Source: Bog-473 sp963836605 (lineage in GTDB: Bacteria; Actinomycetota; Acidimicrobiia; Acidimicrobiales; RAAP-2). Taken from it: 64,000 bases of DNA. The notes under the pieces were generated by a model. It had not been told where the DNA came from. It searched no databases and was given only the letters and a program-made list of their open reading frames with translations. Positions 60,297 through 64,000 of this stretch are shown in pieces. The position numbers were made by a program, and so were the translations under genes. The stretch is from positions 372,001 through 436,000 of the forward strand of contig CAWIKB010000011.1 in the NCBI GenBank assembly GCA_963836605.1, in the 5' to 3' direction. The first letter of the stretch is position 1, and the number at the start of each line of letters is the position of its first letter.

Positions 60297-61511
60297 TCAG
60301 CGAGTCAGGAGGACGGACGAACCGTGCCCGAAAAGGCCCTGATTGGCCGTCACGGCCACCCGGGCCCCCTCGACCTGATGCCCTTCGGCGGTCCCCCGCA
60401 GCTGCCAGACCGACTCGCACACCTGGGCGATGGCCTGGGCCGGGATGGCCTCCCCGAAGCAGGAGAGCCCGCCCGACGGGTTGACCGGCACCCGGCCGCC
60501 GAGGGAGGTCACGCCGTCGCGCAGCAGCTTCTCGGCCTCGCCTTCCCCGCACAACCCGATGTCCTCGTACCAGTCCAGCTCCAGCGCAGCGGAGAGGTCG
60601 TAGACCTCGGCCAGGTCCAGGTCCTCGGGGCCGATGCCCGCTTCGGCGTAGGCGGCCGTGGTGATGGAGGGCCGGAAGCCGGCGCGGCTCACCTCGTCCG
60701 CCCCGAAGGCGGCGGCGGAGTCGGTCGAGAAGTTCGGCATCTCGATCACCGTGTTGGGGAACGACGGCGTCACCGTCGAGACGGCGTTGATGGTGACCGT
60801 GGGTTCGGCGCCGCCGCCGTGACGACGGGCAAACTCCAAGCTGGTCAACACCAGTGCGGCGCCACCGTCGGAGGTGGCGCAGATCTCGAGCAGGCGCAAC
60901 GGGTCGGCCACCATGGGTGAGGCCAGGACCTGGTCGACCGTGACCTCGCCCCGGTAGCGGGCGTAGGGGTTGGCCACCCCGTGGTGGGCGTTCTTGACCT
61001 TGACCTGTGCGAAGTCCTCCTCGGTGGCGCCGAAGCGGTCCATACGGCGGCGGGCGTAAAGGGCGAAGTAGGTCGGGTTGGTGGCCCCCATCAGATGGAA
61101 GCGCAACCAGTCGGGGTCGTCCTTGCGGTCGCCGCCGCCCACCGGGGCGAAGAACCCCTTGGGGGTGGTGTCGGCCCCGACCACCAGGGCCACGTCGCAC
61201 AGGCCGGCCAGGATCTGGGCCCGGGCGTTGCCGATGGCCGCCGCCCCCGAGGCGCAGGCCGCGTAGCAGCTCGAGACGCGGGCCCCCGTCCAGCCCAGCG
61301 CCTGGGCGAAGGTGGCGCCCGACACGAAGCCCGGGTACCCGTTGCGGATGGTGTCGGCCCCCGAGACGAATTGAACGTCCCGCCAGCTCAGCCCGGCATC
61401 GGCCAGGGCGTCGCGGGCGGCGGCCAACCCGTACTCGACGAAGGGACGGCCCCACTTGCCCCAGGGGTGCATGCCGGCGCCCAGCACGGCGATCCTCTTG
61501 TCGTCCGGCAC
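60297..61511 (-). CDS. Lipid-transfer/SCP2-type thiolase (Ltp-like)
   Basis: A 404-residue thiolase-superfamily protein with a plausible nucleophile region (ARVSSCYAACASGAAAIGNARAQI) and the later VNPSGGLSCFGEAIPAQAI motif. The start is GTG 61511, directly after the DUF35 gene (61514-61993), so this is the usual thiolase plus OB-fold pair of steroid or lipid CoA-ester degradation. It ends just before the A-rich 60240-60260 stretch. Substrate (steroid-CoA or other beta-keto CoA) unproven. Confidence 0.85.
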   Translation of the reverse strand: MPDDKRIAVLGAGMHPWGKWGRPFVEYGLAAARDALADAGLSWRDVQFVSGADTIRNGYPGFVSGATFAQALGWTGARVSSCYAACASGAAAIGNARAQILAGLCDVALVVGADTTPKGFFAPVGGGDRKDDPDWLRFHLMGATNPTYFALYARRRMDRFGATEEDFAQVKVKNAHHGVANPYARYRGEVTVDQVLASPMVADPLRLLEICATSDGGAALVLTSLEFARRHGGGAEPTVTINAVSTVTPSFPNTVIEMPNFSTDSAAAFGADEVSRAGFRPSITTAAYAEAGIGPEDLDLAEVYDLSAALELDWYEDIGLCGEGEAEKLLRDGVTSLGGRVPVNPSGGLSCFGEAIPAQAIAQVCESVWQLRGTAEGHQVEGARVAVTANQGLFGHGSSVLLTR

Positions 61512-61513
61512 GC

Positions 61514-61993
61514 TCAGGCCTCCTTGGTGGCAGCCGCAGGCTTCCACTTCCACACCAGGTACTCGTTGTCATCGTCGGCGTAGAGGGTGTCGATGACCAG
61601 CTCCACCTCGTCGCCCACCGTGAGATCGTCCACGGTCACCCCGCCGACCATCTGCCCCATCACCACCAGCTTCTCCGCCGACAACTCGACCGCGGCCAGG
61701 CAGAAGGGAACGTAGGGCTCGGCCGGGACGTAGGGCGGAGGGGGCTGGTAGCGGGCGTCGGTGTACGACCAGATGCGCCCCCGGCGCGACAGCTCCACGG
61801 TGGTGAACTCCTCACCCTCGCAGTCGGGATTGCGGCAGAACCGCGGCTCGGCCGGGAAGGCGTACGTCCCGCAGGCGGCGCAGCGCGTCCCGGTCAGAGC
61901 CGGCTCGTCGGTCCTACCGACCCCGCTGGCCCCGCTGGCCTCGCCCGTCTCGCCCGTGGTGAACCAGCCCTCGACGGCGGGCAGCCGCGCCAT
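61514..61993 (-). CDS. DUF35 zinc-ribbon OB-fold protein
   Basis: A 159-residue partner of the adjacent thiolase: a zinc ribbon GTRCAACGTYAFPAEPRFCRNPDCEG with CxxC pairs, then an OB-fold (GRIWSYTDARYQPPPPYVPAEPYVPFCLAAVEL). ATG 61993 overlaps the stop of the FadA-type thiolase (ATGA). Such proteins orient CoA-ester substrates for the thiolase partner. Confidence 0.88.
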   Translation of the reverse strand: MARLPAVEGWFTTGETGEASGASGVGRTDEPALTGTRCAACGTYAFPAEPRFCRNPDCEGEEFTTVELSRRGRIWSYTDARYQPPPPYVPAEPYVPFCLAAVELSAEKLVVMGQMVGGVTVDDLTVGDEVELVIDTLYADDDNEYLVWKWKPAAATKEA

Positions 61994-63171
61994 CAGCCCA
62001 GCCTCTCGATGATGGTGGCGTTGGCCTGGCCGCCGCCCTCGCACATGGTCTGCAGGCCGAACCGCCCCCTGGTGCGCTCCAACTCGTTGAGCAGGGTGGC
62101 CATCAGGCGCGCCCCGGAGCAGCCGGTCGGATGGCCGATGGCGATGGCCCCCCCGTTGACGTTGACCCGGTCCATGTCGGGGTGGAACTCGCGCTCCCAG
62201 GCCAGGACCACCGAGGCGAAGGCCTCGTTGATCTCGATCAGGTCGATGTCGCCCAGGGAGAGCTTGGCCTTGGCCAGCACCAGCTCGGTGGCCGGGATGG
62301 GTGCGGTCAACATGATCTGGGGGTCGTTGGCCGCCACCGCGAAGGTGTGGAAGCGGGCCCGGGGCCGCAGCCCCAACGACGATGCCCGCTCCTCGCTCAT
62401 GATCAGCACGGCGGCGGCGCCGTCGGAGATCTGCGAGGAGGTCCCGGCCGTGACCGTGCCCCCTTCGAAGAAGGCCGGACGCAGGCCGGCCAGCTTCTCC
62501 GCCGAGGTGTCACGGCGCACCCCCTCGTCCACCGCCATCATCCCGCTCACCTCGGACGCGCCGGGCACGTCGGGGTGCACCCGGGCCTCGAGCGCCACGA
62601 TCTCGTGGGCGAACCGGCCCTCGTCGGCCGCCCGGGCCGCCCGCTGGTGCGAGCGCAGGGCCAGCGCGTCCATCTCGTCGCGGCTGACCTTCCAGCGCCG
62701 CGCGATCTCCTCGGCGCACTCGCCCTGGTGGATGAGCTCGAAGCGTTCCTTGTAGAGCGGGCCGTAGGCCTCGCCCGGGCCGGGCTCGGTGGTCGACCCG
62801 ATGGGCACCCGGCTCATCGATTCCACCCCGGCCCCGATGGCCACGTCCATGGCCCCCGACATCACGGCCTGGGCGGCGAAGTGGATGGCCTGCTGGGCCG
62901 ACCCGCACTGGCGGTCCACGGTCGTGCCGGGCACGGTCTCGGGGAAGCCGGCGGCCAGCGCCGCGTTGCGGGCGATGTTCATGGCCTGCTCGCCGACGGT
63001 CATGGTGCAGCCCATGATCACGTCCTCGACCAAGGTGGGGTCCAGGTCGTTGCGTTCCAGCAGGGCCTTGAGGGGCTGGGCCGCCAAATCGGTGGCGTGC
63101 CAGCCCGAGAGGCGGCCCCCCCGACGGCCCACCGGGGTCCGTACGGCATCGACGATCACAGCGTTCGGCAT
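61993..63171 (-). CDS. fadA6: Acetyl-CoA C-acyltransferase (FadA6-like thiolase)
   Basis: A 392-residue classical thiolase. The nucleophile is in TVDRQCGSAQQAIHFAAQ, and the base/second Cys motifs are EINEAFASVVLAW, AIGHPTGCSGARLMATLL and CEGGGQANA. It catalyses CoA-dependent cleavage of a beta-ketoacyl-CoA. FadA6 in mycobacteria acts on the product of the IpdAB pathway, and its location beside echA20-ipdABC fits. First gene of a three-gene operon with the DUF35 and Ltp-like genes. Confidence 0.9.
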   Translation of the reverse strand: MPNAVIVDAVRTPVGRRGGRLSGWHATDLAAQPLKALLERNDLDPTLVEDVIMGCTMTVGEQAMNIARNAALAAGFPETVPGTTVDRQCGSAQQAIHFAAQAVMSGAMDVAIGAGVESMSRVPIGSTTEPGPGEAYGPLYKERFELIHQGECAEEIARRWKVSRDEMDALALRSHQRAARAADEGRFAHEIVALEARVHPDVPGASEVSGMMAVDEGVRRDTSAEKLAGLRPAFFEGGTVTAGTSSQISDGAAAVLIMSEERASSLGLRPRARFHTFAVAANDPQIMLTAPIPATELVLAKAKLSLGDIDLIEINEAFASVVLAWEREFHPDMDRVNVNGGAIAIGHPTGCSGARLMATLLNELERTRGRFGLQTMCEGGGQANATIIERLG

Positions 63172-63290
63172 AAGGGGACCATTGTGGACCCGAATCTGAC
63201 GGGGTGCCAGATACCGGCGAAATGCGGTCGGGCCGGAGCGGCGCGAGGAGGGCCGGCCGCCCGGCCGGTGCCAGGTCCGACCTTGGCACT

Positions 63291-63298
63291 ACACGTGT
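63291..63298. promoter_or_regulatory. Palindromic candidate operator in divergent promoter
   Basis: ACACGTGT is a perfect 8-bp palindrome in the 149-bp divergent region between the fadA6-like gene and the acyl-CoA dehydrogenase. It could be a TetR-type binding site; the bases around it do not match the known KstR consensus (TnnAACnnGTTnnA), so the regulator is unknown. Confidence 0.35.
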
Positions 63299-63319
63299 TG
63301 GTGTGTCAGATTCGCAGCG

Positions 63320-64000
63320 CCGTGGATCTGTCCTTTTCCCCCGAGCAGGAGGCCTTCCGGGCCGAGGCCCGGACCTGGCTGGCCGCCCACGTCCCCGCCG
63401 AGCCCCTGCCCTCCCTCGATACGGCCGTCGGCTTCGAGGCCCATCGGGACTGGGAACGCCGCCTCTTCGCCGACCGCTGGTCCGTGGTCAGCTGGCCCAC
63501 CGAGTTCGGCGGCCGCGACGTGGGGATCATGGAATGGCTCGTCTTCGAGGAGGAGTACTACCGGGCCCGGGCCCCCACGCGGGTGAGCCAGAACGGCATC
63601 TTCCTCCTGGCCCCCACCCTGCTCGAGTACGGATCCGAGGCCCAGAAGCGGCGCTTCCTGCCCCCGATGGCCGCGGGCGACGAGATCTGGTGCCAGGGCT
63701 GGTCCGAGCCCGACGCCGGCAGCGACCTGGCCGGGATCCGGTCCCGCGCCGTGCGCAACCCGGCGGGCGACGGCTGGCGGCTGACCGGGCAGAAGACCTG
63801 GGCCAGCCGCGGTGCCTTCGCCGAGTGGTGCTTCGGCATCTTCCGCACCGACCCCGACGCCGAGCGCCACCGCGGGTTGACCTATTTCCTGATCGCCATG
63901 GGCAGCCCGGGCGTCACCGTGCGCCCCATTCCCCAGATTGACGGCGAGACCGGCTTCGCCGAGATCTTCTTCGACAACGTCGAGGTGCCCGACGACCAGG
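63320..64000 (+). CDS. Acyl-CoA dehydrogenase, 3'-truncated by window edge
   Basis: The first 227 codons of an acyl-CoA dehydrogenase: VDLSFSPEQEAFRAEARTWLAAHVPA, then WPTEFGGRDVGIMEWLVFEEE, CQGWSEPDAGSDLAGI (the FAD/substrate-contact motif), RLTGQKTWASRGAFAEWCF and GLTYFLIAMGSPGV. The frame is open to the window end, so the C-terminal domain with the catalytic Glu is missing. A GTG at 63320 is used, with weak ribosome site. It is divergent from the fadA6-like operon, and in this context probably a FadE of steroid side-chain or ring degradation. Confidence 0.88.

Noticed and set aside
43860..63320. KstR or KstR2 operators in front of steroid genes
   Set aside because: No TnnAACnnGTTnnA-type site was found in the gaps examined; regulation by KstR is not supported here.

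Overview
This window is chromosomal DNA from a high-GC actinobacterium. GC-biased codons, GTG starts, many 4-bp ATGA/GTGA overlaps, a DUF4235 protein, a three-subunit transhydrogenase and mycobacterial-type steroid catabolism genes support that. A member of the Acidimicrobiia or a related soil/sediment lineage is plausible, but that is inference. No rRNA is present. Two tRNA genes (Glu-CUC, Gln-CUG) lie at about 41.2 kb.

Layout. 0-7.6 kb: metabolic genes (nitroreductase, amidohydrolase, glucose-6-phosphate dehydrogenase, alpha/beta hydrolase, PlsC-like acyltransferase, quinone oxidoreductase, DUF3445 protein). 7.6-9.9 kb: a TetR regulator divergent from a DHA2 drug exporter, with a good promoter and a candidate operator. 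9.9-15.5 kb: cytochrome P450 with its own ferredoxin, enoyl-CoA hydratase, GNAT, a frameshifted phytanoyl-CoA dioxygenase-like gene, and a second DHA2 exporter. 15.7-19.1 kb: small secreted/membrane proteins and an FSP1-like flavoprotein. 19.2-22.0 kb: a metal-efflux locus made of a CDF exporter divergent from a CsoR-type repressor and a permease fused to a YHS domain. 22.1-27.4 kb: SCO-like protein, TlpA-like thioredoxin, a cyclic-nucleotide-domain/thioredoxin-reductase-like flavoprotein and a large lipoprotein hydrolase.

28-41 kb is different in character. It is less GC-rich by eye, gene-poor and rich in hypothetical proteins and broken genes: a DinB gene with a nonsense codon and an indel, a truncated six-repeat protein, and a degraded tyrosine integrase that abuts the 3' end of tRNA-Glu. 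I read it as a decaying integrated element or island. It also carries an ECF sigma factor with a membrane partner, a Tat-exported repeat protein and a protein with near-identical 294-bp Ig-like repeats.

41.4-64 kb returns to dense metabolic operons: gltX, two thiolase-like plus two OB-fold (DUF35-type) proteins with a ferredoxin, a UbiB-family kinase with a 15-bp repeat tail, aldo/keto reductase, a GH18-type secreted protein, and pntAA-pntAB-pntB. It ends in an echA20-ipdA-ipdB-ipdC cluster with an SDR, an SCP2-type thiolase/DUF35 pair, a FadA6-like thiolase and an acyl-CoA dehydrogenase. Together these match the pathway that opens steroid rings C and D (HIP degradation) in mycobacteria and rhodococci.

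An unusual general feature is a series of single-base frameshifts (about 13.15, 25.56, 31.11, 32.53, 38.08, 38.83, 40.63, 40.96 and 50.49 kb) in otherwise well-conserved genes. Several fall in short homopolymers, so consensus errors must be excluded before any is called a true pseudogene. The in-frame stop in the DinB gene is the only lesion here that is a substitution, so an indel error cannot explain it.
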